Source: Algoriphagus sp. AGSA1 (GTDB taxonomy: Bacteria > Bacteroidota > Bacteroidia > Cytophagales > Cyclobacteriaceae). From it: 64,000 bases of DNA. The translations under genes were made by a program, and so were the position numbers. Shown piece by piece: positions 9,385 through 17,897 of this stretch. The stretch lies in NCBI RefSeq assembly GCF_021390545.1, contig NZ_JAJUWR010000023.1, forward strand, positions 1 through 64,000. Direction: 5' to 3'. Position 1 is the first letter of the stretch. Each line of letters opens with the position of its first letter. The notes under the pieces were generated by a model. That model saw only the letters and a list, made by a program, of their open reading frames with translations. It made no database searches and had not been told where the DNA came from.

Positions 9385-9726
9385 ATGAAAGAAATAAAAG
9401 CATTTATAAAACCGAAAAGAGTGCAGGTAGTGGTAGAATCCCTGCGCGATGCAGGCTTTGAAAGTGTCACACTATCCAAAGGAGAAGGTACAGGAGCTCA
9501 TAAAAATCCCGATGCATCTCCTTCTCTGGATTTTCATTTTACTGATAGCCCGATAGTAAAGCTGGAGTTGGTTTGTCAGAATGAAGAAGTGGAAAAAGCA
9601 GTACAATTAATATGCGGCAAGGCCAAAACACCAAAGCCGGGCGATGGGATCATTTACGTTTCTGAAATAGACGATGCGTATAGAATAAAGACCGGAAAGT
9701 CTATCAAAAGATTTGATATGAAGTGA
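9385..9726 (+). CDS. PII-like protein of the metal-pump-associated group (PII-NG type)
   Basis: I chose the ATG at 9385 (MKEIKAFIKPKRV), which matches the usual PII start. The longer in-frame reading from 9283 adds a segment unlike any PII. The 113-residue protein has the ferredoxin-like PII core with VVESLRDAGFESVTLSKGEG, a T-loop region rich in His/Asp/Ser, and the C-terminal GDGIIYVSEIDDAYRIKTG. The T-loop lacks the classic uridylylated Tyr context. A PII subgroup (PII-NG) sits next to heavy-metal RND pumps in many genomes and is thought to sense or regulate metal efflux. The position right behind the adaptor gene fits that. The ligand is unknown. Confidence 0.85.
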   Translation: MKEIKAFIKPKRVQVVVESLRDAGFESVTLSKGEGTGAHKNPDASPSLDFHFTDSPIVKLELVCQNEEVEKAVQLICGKAKTPKPGDGIIYVSEIDDAYRIKTGKSIKRFDMK

Positions 9727-9732
9727 AAAATT

Positions 9733-10091
9733 ATGGAGTCTCCAATTGAAAAAATGCAGCAATTAGCCAGGGAACGGGGCGGGCTTTGCCTTTCGGATTT
9801 ATATATCAATAGCAAGTCCAGGTTGTGGTGGCAATGTGCAAATGCCACCGATGGCAGGCGACCCCTTTTAGTGTAAAAATCAGGAAAAGCTGGTGTCCTG
9901 AGTGTGCTAACAACGTTCCGCATGGAATAGAGAAGATGCAATCCCTGGCTCATGCAAAGGGAGGTAAGTGCCTTTCAAAGGAATACATAAACTCCAAAAT
10001 ACCCCTGCGGTGGCACTGTAAAAACGGTCATCGTTTCCAGGCTACCGCTGATAGTGTGATTCAGGGGAGTTGGTGCCCGAAATGTAAATAA
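9733..10091 (+). pseudogene. Frameshifted zinc-ribbon repeat protein
   Basis: From the ATG at 9733 the frame reads IEKMQQLARERGG, LYINSKSRLWWQC and then stops. A second frame picks up from about 9843 with HRWQATPFSVKIRKSWCPEC, then a second full repeat, IEKMQSLAHAKGG...LRWHCKNGHRFQATADSVIQGSWCPKC. Comparing the repeats shows that one G is missing near 9843-9846 (NGHRW is expected where the frame breaks). The unit W-x-C-x2-GH-x-W/F-x-A ... W-CP-x-C is a zinc ribbon of the DUF4379-like, nucleic-acid-associated type. It is either a real pseudogene or a sequencing error at one base. It lies 6 bp after the PII-like gene, so it belonged to the same operon. Confidence 0.7.
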
Positions 10092-10116
10092 ATGTTTAAC
10101 CCTAAAACCTACAGTT

Positions 10117-10335
10117 ATGATGTATGATTGGTATTTCGGAGGAATGCACTGGATCTGGTGGATCCTGTGGCTTATCCTCCTATTCTGGATATTCTTAATC
10201 CCATACCCTACGCCCGGACAAAACAGACGGAAGGATAAGGCTATGGAAGCCCTGAGAGAGCGATACGCCCGGGGCGAGATATCCGATGAGGAATTTGAAC
10301 AAAAGAGGAAAGTCCTTCAGGATAGGAAGAAGTAG
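10117..10335 (+). CDS. Small SHOCT-domain membrane protein
   Basis: A 72-residue protein with one very Trp-rich transmembrane helix (about residues 11-30), then a charged linker and a C-terminal SHOCT motif (ALRERYARGEISDEEFEQ). SHOCT segments are short oligomerisation or tethering motifs. Small TM-SHOCT proteins are common next to copper and other metal-resistance genes in Bacteroidetes and Proteobacteria, but their role is not defined. It starts 25 bp after the broken zinc-ribbon gene and is followed by a strong hairpin. Confidence 0.8.
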   Translation: MMYDWYFGGMHWIWWILWLILLFWIFLIPYPTPGQNRRKDKAMEALRERYARGEISDEEFEQKRKVLQDRKK

Positions 10336-10343
10336 TTATAGAG

Positions 10344-10378
10344 CCACAGGTGTATCCCAAGCGAGGTGACACCTGTGG
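10344..10378 (+). terminator. Hairpin after the SHOCT gene
   Basis: A perfect 10-bp inverted repeat (CCACAGGTGT / ACACCTGTGG) with a 15-nt loop starts 8 nt after the stop codon. It is followed by only a short T-stretch (TTTATAA), so it may be a weak terminator or an RNA-stabilising hairpin. Confidence 0.5.
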
Positions 10379-10399
10379 TTTATAAAAGGATATTATAAA

Positions 10400-11167
10400 A
10401 TGAAAAAACGGAAAGTACGTGCTTATATACTTATTGGATTAGCCTTAGGACTATTTGTGATACAGCCCCTGGCTATTTCACTTCACATGTATGACATGCA
10501 GGGAGATAATGGCAACTGGTGGAAATACCTGCTTGCTTCATATCAGCAGGAAGTTAGTTCATGGGATTTAGATCAGGCCATCATCAAATTGCTATTCGGC
10601 TTACTGGGCATTGCCCTGGCACTGATGTTTATGGTCAGGCAAAAAATATTTCAGCTTACCACGAAAAGCAATAAGCTAGAGGAGATCAAGGAGTTGATTG
10701 GGGCAGGAGAAAACCAGCAAGTAGAATTCAAATCTACCTTGAGATGGGATTTGAGACAGTTTAAACCAAATAAGGCTTTGGAAGACGTAGTAGCCAAAAC
10801 AATTGCCGGGTTTATGAATACACAAGGCGGACACCTTTTCATTGGTATTAACGATAATGGTAACTCATTAGGTTTACAGGAAGATTATGCGAGCCTGAAA
10901 AAACCGGGAAGAGATCGTTTTGTGCAGTATGTAATGCAACTGGTCTCCACCAAATTAGGGATAAATTATTGCGCTCTGGTAGGTATGTCTTTTTACCAAA
11001 TAGAAGGGCTTGATGTTTGTCATCTTGAAATTAAACGTGCGCATTCTCCGGTCTATCTGCATCAGGACGACCGTTCACACTTTTATATCCGCACAGGAAA
11101 TGGCACACGCGAACTGGATATCCCTGAGGCCCTCAACTATATCGAAGAAAATTTAAATAGCCGTTAA
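10400..11167 (+). CDS. Membrane-anchored AlbA_2/Schlafen-like domain protein
   Basis: A 255-residue protein with two N-terminal transmembrane helices (about residues 9-27 and 55-77). These are followed by a cytoplasmic AlbA_2 (divergent AAA_4, Schlafen-AlbA) domain, about 92-250. Family marks seen are GENQQVEFKSTL, IAGFMNTQGGHLFIGINDNG, the D-R-F-x2-Y-V-x3-V segment and FYIRTGNGTREL. AlbA_2 domains are usually in soluble helicase-like or HTH regulators and are thought to bind nucleic acids. Here there is no ATPase or HTH part. It follows the SHOCT gene after a hairpin, and the YceI-like gene starts 2 bp after its stop, so those two are translationally close. The function is unknown. Confidence 0.75.
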   Translation: MKKRKVRAYILIGLALGLFVIQPLAISLHMYDMQGDNGNWWKYLLASYQQEVSSWDLDQAIIKLLFGLLGIALALMFMVRQKIFQLTTKSNKLEEIKELIGAGENQQVEFKSTLRWDLRQFKPNKALEDVVAKTIAGFMNTQGGHLFIGINDNGNSLGLQEDYASLKKPGRDRFVQYVMQLVSTKLGINYCALVGMSFYQIEGLDVCHLEIKRAHSPVYLHQDDRSHFYIRTGNGTRELDIPEALNYIEENLNSR

Positions 11168-11169
11168 TC

Positions 11170-11715
11170 ATGAAAATTATATTTATTACCCTGCTATTTA
11201 TTGCTCAAGCAAGGATTGCTGTAGGGCAATCCATGTACAGGACGACAGAGGGCCATATCGTGATGGTGTCAGAAATTAATAATGAACGGATAATTGCTGA
11301 AAGCCATAAGCTGTTTCTTATGATGGATTATAATACCAAAGAAATTTCAGGAAAGCTAGACCTAAAATCCATAGATACCGGTATTGGTTATTTAAATGAG
11401 GAAATTAGCAAAGCAGAAGATGAGGAAATGACGATCTCTTTTTCAGGTTTTATCCCTGTAGATGATTTTATAAGTCAGCCACATGCCCCTATTTCGTTTA
11501 ACTGGCCTTTAAAAGTAGCGGCAGGCAAAAGAACATTTGAAATTGTTCTTTCGGGCAACCTGAAACACTTTAACGGAGGAGAGGCCATAGCCTGTATGCT
11601 AAGCGCTACCGGAGATGTTGACACAAACGAAATCGGCCTGAAATCAATTTTACCGGAAATAGGTAAAACACTAAAGATTCAGTTTACACAAGTAATACTT
11701 AGAAAAAACGAGTGA
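11170..11715 (+). CDS. Secreted YceI-like protein (tentative)
   Basis: A 181-residue protein with a signal peptide (about residues 1-19, cleavage after VGQ or nearby). The body is all-beta in character, and its pattern resembles the YceI lipocalin-like fold: an early GHIVMVSEI, a middle SISFSGFIPVDDF-like stretch, and a late DTNEIGLKSILPEIGKTLKIQF. YceI proteins bind isoprenoid-type lipids in the periplasm. The family call is a resemblance judged by eye and could be wrong. The stop overlaps the start of the Fur gene (ATGA), so the two are co-translated. Confidence 0.5.
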   Translation: MKIIFITLLFIAQARIAVGQSMYRTTEGHIVMVSEINNERIIAESHKLFLMMDYNTKEISGKLDLKSIDTGIGYLNEEISKAEDEEMTISFSGFIPVDDFISQPHAPISFNWPLKVAAGKRTFEIVLSGNLKHFNGGEAIACMLSATGDVDTNEIGLKSILPEIGKTLKIQFTQVILRKNE

Positions 11716-12137
11716 TGAGCGTAATAAAAGATTTAGAAGAAAATCTATTACAGCACAAGATAAAACCCACAGCCATGCGCTTGTTGGTGCTGGAATACCT
11801 GCTGGATCGTGAGATAGCAGTAAGTCTTACTGATCTATACAAGGATTTTGTGAAATCAGACAGAACTACCATCTACAGAACGCTAAAAGCGTTTGAGGAT
11901 AACGGATTGGTACACAGCATTGATGATGGTACCGGAGTGCCTAAGTATGCCTTGTGTGAAGAAGGTTGTAAGTGCGAAATTGAAAAAGATCTGCACCTGC
12001 ACTTTCATTGCAGAAAATGTGGCGAAACCAAATGCCTTTACAGTTATAAAATAACTGAAATTATACTTCCGCCCAACTACCAGGCAGAAGAAGCCAACCT
12101 GATGGTAAAGGGTGTTTGTTCACAGTGTAGTGGCTAA
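11712..12137 (+). CDS. Fur-family metal-dependent repressor
   Basis: A 141-residue DNA-binding regulator. The N-terminal winged helix ends with TTIYRTLKAFEDNGLVH, the Fur recognition helix. The C-terminal dimer domain has HLHFHCRKCGETKC and a final GVCSQC, giving two CxxC pairs for a structural zinc plus the His-rich sensory site. Whether it answers to Fe, Zn or another metal cannot be read from the sequence. A Zur-like role would suit its place directly ahead of a Zn/Cd-type ATPase, while FTR1 further on suggests Fe. The start overlaps the preceding stop by 4 nt. The lead ATGATG gives two possible starts 3 nt apart. Confidence 0.88.
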   Translation: MMSVIKDLEENLLQHKIKPTAMRLLVLEYLLDREIAVSLTDLYKDFVKSDRTTIYRTLKAFEDNGLVHSIDDGTGVPKYALCEEGCKCEIEKDLHLHFHCRKCGETKCLYSYKITEIILPPNYQAEEANLMVKGVCSQCSG

Positions 12138-12179
12138 AGGTATTCTTCAAAAGTAAAATCATTTTGAACTGTTTGCATT

Positions 12180-14114
12180 ATGACAAAAAAGAAAAAAATA
12201 AATCTGAGAGATCTTAATAAAAAAATGGTATCTACCGGGAATCCTGCGAGTAAAATGAAGTTAGGAACGTATGTTCCGGCAATAGCCAGTTTTGCAATGC
12301 TGATAGTCGGTATCTCACTTGATTACTTTAATCTACTACCATTTTTTAAGGGGTGGGTTCGCCCTGTATGGTACGGCTTGGCCTATGCTCCCGTGGGCTT
12401 TCCTGTGATCAAAGAAGGCTGGGAAAGTATCAGGAAAGGTGATTTTTTCACTGAATTCTTCCTGATGTCCATTGCTACATTAGGAGCGTTTGCCATAGGT
12501 GAATACCCGGAAGGTGTAGCCGTGATGTTGTTTTATGCGGTAGGTGAACTCTTTCAAAATGCTGCAGTGAGACGGGCTAAAAGCAATATAAAGGCCTTAC
12601 TTGATGTGCGGCCTAATATAGCTTTGGTATATCGGGACAATGATTTTGTAGAGGTAAACCCGGAAATGGTGCATATCGGGGAAAAGGTTCAGGTGCGAAC
12701 AGGAGAAAAAATACCTTTGGACGGCATCCTTTTGTCTGAAAAGGCCAGCGTCAATACGGCAGCCATCACAGGGGAAAGTAAACCTGACACCATATATAAA
12801 GAAGATAAGGTTTTTGCGGGGAGTATTAACCTTGAAGGCGTAATCGAACTGGAAACGACCAAAGAATTTAACGACAGCTCCATTGCCCGGATTTTGGATA
12901 TGGTACAAAATGCCACGGCAAGGAAATCAAAAACGGAGCTTTTTATCAGGAAGTTTGCCCGGATATATACCCCTATCGTGGTAATTCTTGCCATCTGCCT
13001 CACCGTTCTCCCCTACTTTTTTGTAGATAATTACGTATTCCAGGATTGGTTATACAGAGCGCTTATCTTCCTGGTAATCTCCTGTCCCTGTGCATTGGTA
13101 ATTTCTATTCCACTGGGCTATTTCGGGGGCTTAGGTGCGGCCTCAAGAAACGGTATCCTGTTTAAGGGAGCCTCATTTCTTGATGCCATAACTAAAGTAA
13201 ATACAGTGGTTATGGATAAAACAGGCACCGTTACCAAAGGGGTGTTTAAGATCAAAGAGATCAAACCAGTAGGTATTTCCGAAAATGAAATGATGTCCTA
13301 TCTGTTGGCCCTGGAGGAGCAGTCCACCCACCCGATTGCCCGTGCCATAATGGAGTATGAATTAAATGGCCAGCATTATACAGCGTCTGATGTAAGCGAA
13401 ATAGCAGGAAAGGGGTTAAAAGGTAAAGTCAATCATAAAACGGTTTTAGTAGGCAATAAAGCATTAATGACAACTCATGGCATTGATGTTCCGGAAGAGA
13501 CTGATACCATCGTTGAATCTATCGTGATGATCGCCATTGATGATCTATTTTCCGGCTACGTTACCATTGCCGACCAATTGAAAGAAGATGCGGTAGAAGC
13601 TGTAAGGCAAATGCATGATGCCGGCATTAAGAAAATCATTATGCTGTCGGGCGACAAGCCATCAATTACCGAAAAAATTGGAAAAGAATTGGGCTTAGAA
13701 CAAGCCAAAGGCGGTTTGTTACCGGAGGATAAGCTTCATGAAGTGGAGGAAATGAAGAAAGACCCATCAGTCAGCATTGCTTTTGTGGGTGACGGGATCA
13801 ACGATGCACCCGTTTTGGCAGTCAGTGATGTGGGGATAGCCATGGGTGGGCTCGGAAGTGATGTGGCGATTGAAACGGCTGATGTGATCATCCAGACAGA
13901 TCAGCCTTCAAAGATTGCAAGGGCTATAAAAATAGGTAGATCTACACGTAAGGTGGTCTGGCAGAATATTGCCCTGGCCTTCGGGGTAAAATTAATAATG
14001 ATGATCCTGGGAGCCGTAGGGTTAGCATCTTTGTGGGAAGCCGTATTTGCAGATGTAGGTGTGGCCTTTCTGGCTATTTTGAATGCTATCAGAATCCAGA
14101 AAATGAAGTTTTAA
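12180..14114 (+). CDS. Heavy-metal P1B ATPase of the Zn/Cd/Pb (ZntA/CadA) type
   Basis: Exports divalent soft metals from the cytoplasm. At 644 residues it has no N-terminal HMA domain; a basic leader (KKKKINLRDLNKK) precedes the first helices. Key motifs: TGESKPD in the actuator domain, CPC at 302-304 followed by ALVISIP, DKTGT with D346, the His-Pro motif at H384, GDGINDAP near residue 538, and the C-terminal DVGVAFLAILNA, whose Asp in the last helix region is typical of the P1B-2 (Zn/Cd) class. The CPCALVISIP form also points to that class, not to copper. It follows the Fur gene after 42 bp and is likely under its control. Confidence 0.9.
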   Translation: MTKKKKINLRDLNKKMVSTGNPASKMKLGTYVPAIASFAMLIVGISLDYFNLLPFFKGWVRPVWYGLAYAPVGFPVIKEGWESIRKGDFFTEFFLMSIATLGAFAIGEYPEGVAVMLFYAVGELFQNAAVRRAKSNIKALLDVRPNIALVYRDNDFVEVNPEMVHIGEKVQVRTGEKIPLDGILLSEKASVNTAAITGESKPDTIYKEDKVFAGSINLEGVIELETTKEFNDSSIARILDMVQNATARKSKTELFIRKFARIYTPIVVILAICLTVLPYFFVDNYVFQDWLYRALIFLVISCPCALVISIPLGYFGGLGAASRNGILFKGASFLDAITKVNTVVMDKTGTVTKGVFKIKEIKPVGISENEMMSYLLALEEQSTHPIARAIMEYELNGQHYTASDVSEIAGKGLKGKVNHKTVLVGNKALMTTHGIDVPEETDTIVESIVMIAIDDLFSGYVTIADQLKEDAVEAVRQMHDAGIKKIIMLSGDKPSITEKIGKELGLEQAKGGLLPEDKLHEVEEMKKDPSVSIAFVGDGINDAPVLAVSDVGIAMGGLGSDVAIETADVIIQTDQPSKIARAIKIGRSTRKVVWQNIALAFGVKLIMMILGAVGLASLWEAVFADVGVAFLAILNAIRIQKMKF

Positions 14115-14179
14115 ACCAAATTGTGGTTTGTTTAACAGATAGCTAAATGTAATTAGAGAGGTTTTAAAGGACTAAATAG

Positions 14180-16147
14180 ATGATAAGAAACTCATTATAT
14201 ACAATTTTTACAGTAGGTGTACTGCTCTGCATTTTTCCGCATAACGTAATGGCAAGCAAGGATGATAATAGCCTGCGAACCACCATTCATTTGCTGGACT
14301 ATATTTCAAGAGATTTCACCGCAGCCGTGCAAAATGGCGAAGTAATAGACGAAGGCGAGTTTGCAGAAATGCAGGAATTCAGTGACAAAGTGTATTTGCT
14401 CATTGAAGAAAGTGATCTGCCGCAGGATAACAAGCTGCTTATTCTGTCACAGTTAAAAGAATTAGGAAAGCAAATAGAAAATAAATTTCCTCATAAAAGT
14501 ATTTCAACCTTAGCCCAACAGGCCAGACGAGAAATTATCAAAACGACCGGTCTTAAAACGGCTCCTCTGATATGGCCTGATCTCAAAAACGGAAAAAGCT
14601 TATATGTACAGAATTGTACTTCCTGCCATGGAGTGAATGGATCGGGAGACGGTAGGTTGGCGGCAGGCTTAAAACCGGCTCCTACCAATTTTCTCAATGC
14701 TAACCTGATGCAGGAAATCTCGCCTTTTCAGGCATATAACACTATAAAACTGGGTGTGGAAGGCACTGCCATGCAAAGTTTTACCACCTTATCCGATAAA
14801 GAAATTTGGGATTTGGCATTTTATATAAAATCTCTCCGCTTTACAACTCAAGCTGACCAAAATACTGAGCTGCAACAGAAGTTTGATCTGGCAAACAATA
14901 CAGTGAATTTGGAGGAGGTGGCTACCCTTTCAGATGTGGAATTACTTAAAAGTCTGAGGAATGATTATAGTGCTGATAATGAGCTGTTTCTAACGGCATT
15001 GAGAACTCAATTTCCCGGAGATAATGCACAAAAATATTCGCTTGATAAAGCAAGAAATTATTTAAAAAGTGCCTTACAAAATTATACTTTCGGCAGGTAC
15101 TCCTATGCACGTGAAGATGCCCTGGTAGCTTACCTGGAAGGTATTGAGCCTTCGGAGGCAAGGCTAAAGGCCAATGCTCCCGCTTTTACAGCCAGCCTGG
15201 AGCAGCAAATGTTTAAGATCCGTGAGGTAATCGAAAATAAAGGTGATAAAGCACAAGTTGAGAAAGAAATTGACAATGGCCTTTCCATGCTGCGTCAGGC
15301 AGAGGAAATGATGCAGGACAAAAAACTTAATTATTGGCTGTCATTTGCATTGTCAGCTTCAATTATGTTGCGAGAGGGGCTGGAAGCATTTTTGATCCTG
15401 GCCCTCATTCTGGCCCTCATTCGTTCATCAGGACTAAAAAAGGCTATACCCTGGGTGCACGGAGGGTGGATAACCGCCATACTGTTAGGAGTGGCCGGAT
15501 GGTTTTTCTCCGATTGGGTGATTGGTATAAGCGGTAAAAACCGGGAGATCATGGAAGGAATGATTTCGCTGGTGGCAGTGATCGTCCTGGCCTTGGTAGG
15601 ATTCTGGTTGCATGACCACTCACATGCTAAAAATTGGAAAAAGTTTATCGAAGAAAAAATAGGCAAACAGCTAAAAAAAGACAAAATGTTCGGTATTGCT
15701 TTTTTCTCCTTTATGGTTGTGTTTCGTGAGGCCTTTGAATCCGTCTTGTTTTTACAGGCTATCAGCCTGGAAACGCAACCAGAGCATCAATCATCCATTG
15801 GTTTGGGTGTTCTGGCTGCTTTTGCATTAATCGCACTGTTTGCAATCCTGTTTGTAAGGTATTCAAAGAAGATACCTGTTCGGCAGTTGTTTCGATATTC
15901 CGCCTGGGTAATTGCCCTGCTAGCATTGATCCTGATCGGTAAGGGTGTCCATTCCATTCAGGAAGCTGGATGGCTATCCATTACCGGTTTTCCTGTATCG
16001 GTGAGTGTAGATTGGCTGGGGATATATCCCACTATTGAAACAGTAGCGGCACAAATCATCTTATTTGTCATCATGTTATTGCTCTATTATGGGAGTAACC
16101 GTAAAACCAGATTAAACCAACAGATTGAATCAAATGCTACTAAATAA
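14180..16147 (+). CDS. Cytochrome c-FTR1 iron permease fusion
   Basis: A 655-residue protein. A signal-like N-terminus (1-24) leads to a helical region, then a class-I cytochrome c domain (about 135-225, haem motif CTSCH at 146-150, with a later Met in TAMQSF). A second helical linker follows (about 245-385). The C-terminal permease of seven helices carries the two FTR1 iron motifs REGLE (398-402) and REAFE (516-520). FTR1 takes up ferric iron after oxidation of Fe(II). Here the fused haem domain could be the electron acceptor or donor, replacing a separate multicopper oxidase. Such fusions are known in Bacteroidetes. It follows the Zn-type ATPase after 65 bp. Confidence 0.88.
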   Translation: MIRNSLYTIFTVGVLLCIFPHNVMASKDDNSLRTTIHLLDYISRDFTAAVQNGEVIDEGEFAEMQEFSDKVYLLIEESDLPQDNKLLILSQLKELGKQIENKFPHKSISTLAQQARREIIKTTGLKTAPLIWPDLKNGKSLYVQNCTSCHGVNGSGDGRLAAGLKPAPTNFLNANLMQEISPFQAYNTIKLGVEGTAMQSFTTLSDKEIWDLAFYIKSLRFTTQADQNTELQQKFDLANNTVNLEEVATLSDVELLKSLRNDYSADNELFLTALRTQFPGDNAQKYSLDKARNYLKSALQNYTFGRYSYAREDALVAYLEGIEPSEARLKANAPAFTASLEQQMFKIREVIENKGDKAQVEKEIDNGLSMLRQAEEMMQDKKLNYWLSFALSASIMLREGLEAFLILALILALIRSSGLKKAIPWVHGGWITAILLGVAGWFFSDWVIGISGKNREIMEGMISLVAVIVLALVGFWLHDHSHAKNWKKFIEEKIGKQLKKDKMFGIAFFSFMVVFREAFESVLFLQAISLETQPEHQSSIGLGVLAAFALIALFAILFVRYSKKIPVRQLFRYSAWVIALLALILIGKGVHSIQEAGWLSITGFPVSVSVDWLGIYPTIETVAAQIILFVIMLLLYYGSNRKTRLNQQIESNATK

Positions 16148-16180
16148 AAGAATATCCATACATAAAGGCTCTACCCTGGT

Positions 16181-16221
16181 AGTTGTGTTTAATGCTTTGC
16201 GTTTGTTGGCTTATGAGAAGT
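16181..16221. repeat. Copy A of an intergenic repeat
   Basis: A segment starting AGTTGTGTTTAATGC and ending TTATGAGAAGT, located between the FTR1-fusion and lpd genes. By hand count 25 of its first 30 bases match copy B at 17793, and the closing 11 bases match at 10. Copy B has 8 extra bases between the two blocks. Confidence 0.55.
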
Positions 16222-16357
16222 GAGAAAATTGAATATGTAAAGTGTTGAAAGCTAAAAGGAGTTAGCAAAAAGTCTTAGGAAAAGCAACAGGTTGGGGTGC
16301 CTGAAAACTGAACCCTAACGGCTCAATGGTCAACTTTAATTTAAAAAACATACGAAT

Positions 16358-17761
16358 ATGGAAAAATTTGATGTAACTATAATAGGCTCTGGCCCTGGCG
16401 GGTATGTAAGCGCCATTCGATGTGCTCAATTAGGATTGAAAACGGCAATTATTGAAAGGTACAGCACGTTGGGAGGCACCTGCCTTAATGTGGGCTGTAT
16501 CCCGTCAAAAGCCTGGTTGGAAGCCTCTGAGCATTATTTCAAACTCAAGCATCAATTTGAAAATTTTGGGATTGATGTAAAAGAAGCCAATGTCGATATC
16601 AAAAAAATGAACCAAAGGGTACAGGATGTGGTACAGGAAATCATCAATGGCGTTGACTATCTGATGAAAAAGAACAAAGTTACCGTATATGAAGGCCACG
16701 GCACCATCAAGGACAAAAACACGATTGAAATTAAGGGCGAAGATAAAAATGAAACCATAGCAACCGATAAAATAATCATTGCCACAGGGTCCAAACCCGC
16801 TTCACTGCCCAATATTAAAATCGATAAAAAAAGGATAATCTCTTCTACCGAGGCCCTTGCGCTACGGGAAATCCCCAAGCATTTAATGGTCGTTGGCGGT
16901 GGCGTTATCGGGGTTGAGATAGGTTCTGTTTTTGCCCGCCTGGGCTCTAAGGTGTCTATTGTGGAATATTTTGATAGCCTTATTGCCTCTATGGATGGCG
17001 CACTGGGACATCAACTGCACCGTTCCCTAAGAAAACAGGGAATTGAGTTTTATTTGGAACATAAGGTGACAAATGCAACAGCAACAGATAACAAAGTGGA
17101 ATTGAAAGCGGAAAACCTTTCCGATAAAGAAGAAATATTGTTAGAAGGAGATTATTGCCTTATGGCCATTGGCCGAAAACCATACACCGCCAATTTGGGC
17201 CTTGAAAATATAGGAGTGGAAACCAACGAGAAAGGACAGATAAAGGTAGATGAAAACCTCGAAACCAGCGTACAGGGTGTATATGCCATAGGAGATGTGA
17301 TCCGGGGAGCAATGCTTGCCCATAAAGCCAGTGAAGAAGGCGTATTTGTAGCCGAACGGATTGTTGGCCAAAAACCACATATCAATTATTCGCTCATCCC
17401 AAATATTGTGTACACCCAACCCGAGGTTGCAGGAGTAGGTTTGACAGAGGAAGAATTGAAAAAGGCCAATAAAAATATAAAAACAGGATCTTTTCCATTC
17501 AAGGCCAATGCAAGGGCAAAAATAAGTATGGATACCGATGGCTTTATCAAGGTAATTGCAGATAAGGAAACAGATGAGATATTGGGAGTGCACATGATAG
17601 GCCCACGCATCGCGGACAGTTATACCGAAGCGGTGGTGGCCATGGAGTTTAGGGCATCTGCCGAAGATGTTGCACGGATGTCGCACGGGCACCCCACATT
17701 TTCCGAAACCTTTAAGGAAGCTTGTTTAGCGGCAACAGAAGACAGGGCATTACATATTTAA
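16358..17761 (+). CDS. lpdA: Dihydrolipoyl dehydrogenase
   Basis: FAD-dependent disulfide oxidoreductase that reoxidises dihydrolipoamide with NAD+ (E3 of 2-oxoacid dehydrogenases). Motifs: the FAD dinucleotide fold GSGPGG at 10-15, redox-active GGTCLNVGCIPS with C42 and C47, the NAD-binding GGGVIGVEIGSVF region, the second FAD motif YAIGDV, and the C-terminal catalytic HP pair at H445 with E450 (HGHPTFSE). The length of 467 residues is normal. It lies alone among metal genes, with no E1 or E2 gene nearby, so it may be an accessory paralogue serving a redox or metal-stress role. That context is an inference. It is flanked on both sides by copies of an intergenic repeat. Confidence 0.92.
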   Translation: MEKFDVTIIGSGPGGYVSAIRCAQLGLKTAIIERYSTLGGTCLNVGCIPSKAWLEASEHYFKLKHQFENFGIDVKEANVDIKKMNQRVQDVVQEIINGVDYLMKKNKVTVYEGHGTIKDKNTIEIKGEDKNETIATDKIIIATGSKPASLPNIKIDKKRIISSTEALALREIPKHLMVVGGGVIGVEIGSVFARLGSKVSIVEYFDSLIASMDGALGHQLHRSLRKQGIEFYLEHKVTNATATDNKVELKAENLSDKEEILLEGDYCLMAIGRKPYTANLGLENIGVETNEKGQIKVDENLETSVQGVYAIGDVIRGAMLAHKASEEGVFVAERIVGQKPHINYSLIPNIVYTQPEVAGVGLTEEELKKANKNIKTGSFPFKANARAKISMDTDGFIKVIADKETDEILGVHMIGPRIADSYTEAVVAMEFRASAEDVARMSHGHPTFSETFKEACLAATEDRALHI

Positions 17762-17792
17762 GCCTTTCAATCCATGAAGCTTCCATATAAGT

Positions 17793-17841
17793 AGTGGTGT
17801 TTAATACGTTGCGATTGTTGCCTTGTAGGCTTATAAGAAGT
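17793..17841. repeat. Copy B of an intergenic repeat
   Basis: Starts AGTGGTGTTTAATAC and ends TTATAAGAAGT, between lpd and the TonB receptor. It matches copy A at 16181 in both blocks but has 8 extra bases in the middle. The pair brackets the lpd gene in direct orientation, as expected for an inserted or duplicated unit, or for a shared regulatory site. Confidence 0.55.
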
Positions 17842-17897
17842 AGTACTCAATATTTGAAATTAAATTATAGAATTAGCAAACTAAATTAAGACTGAAG

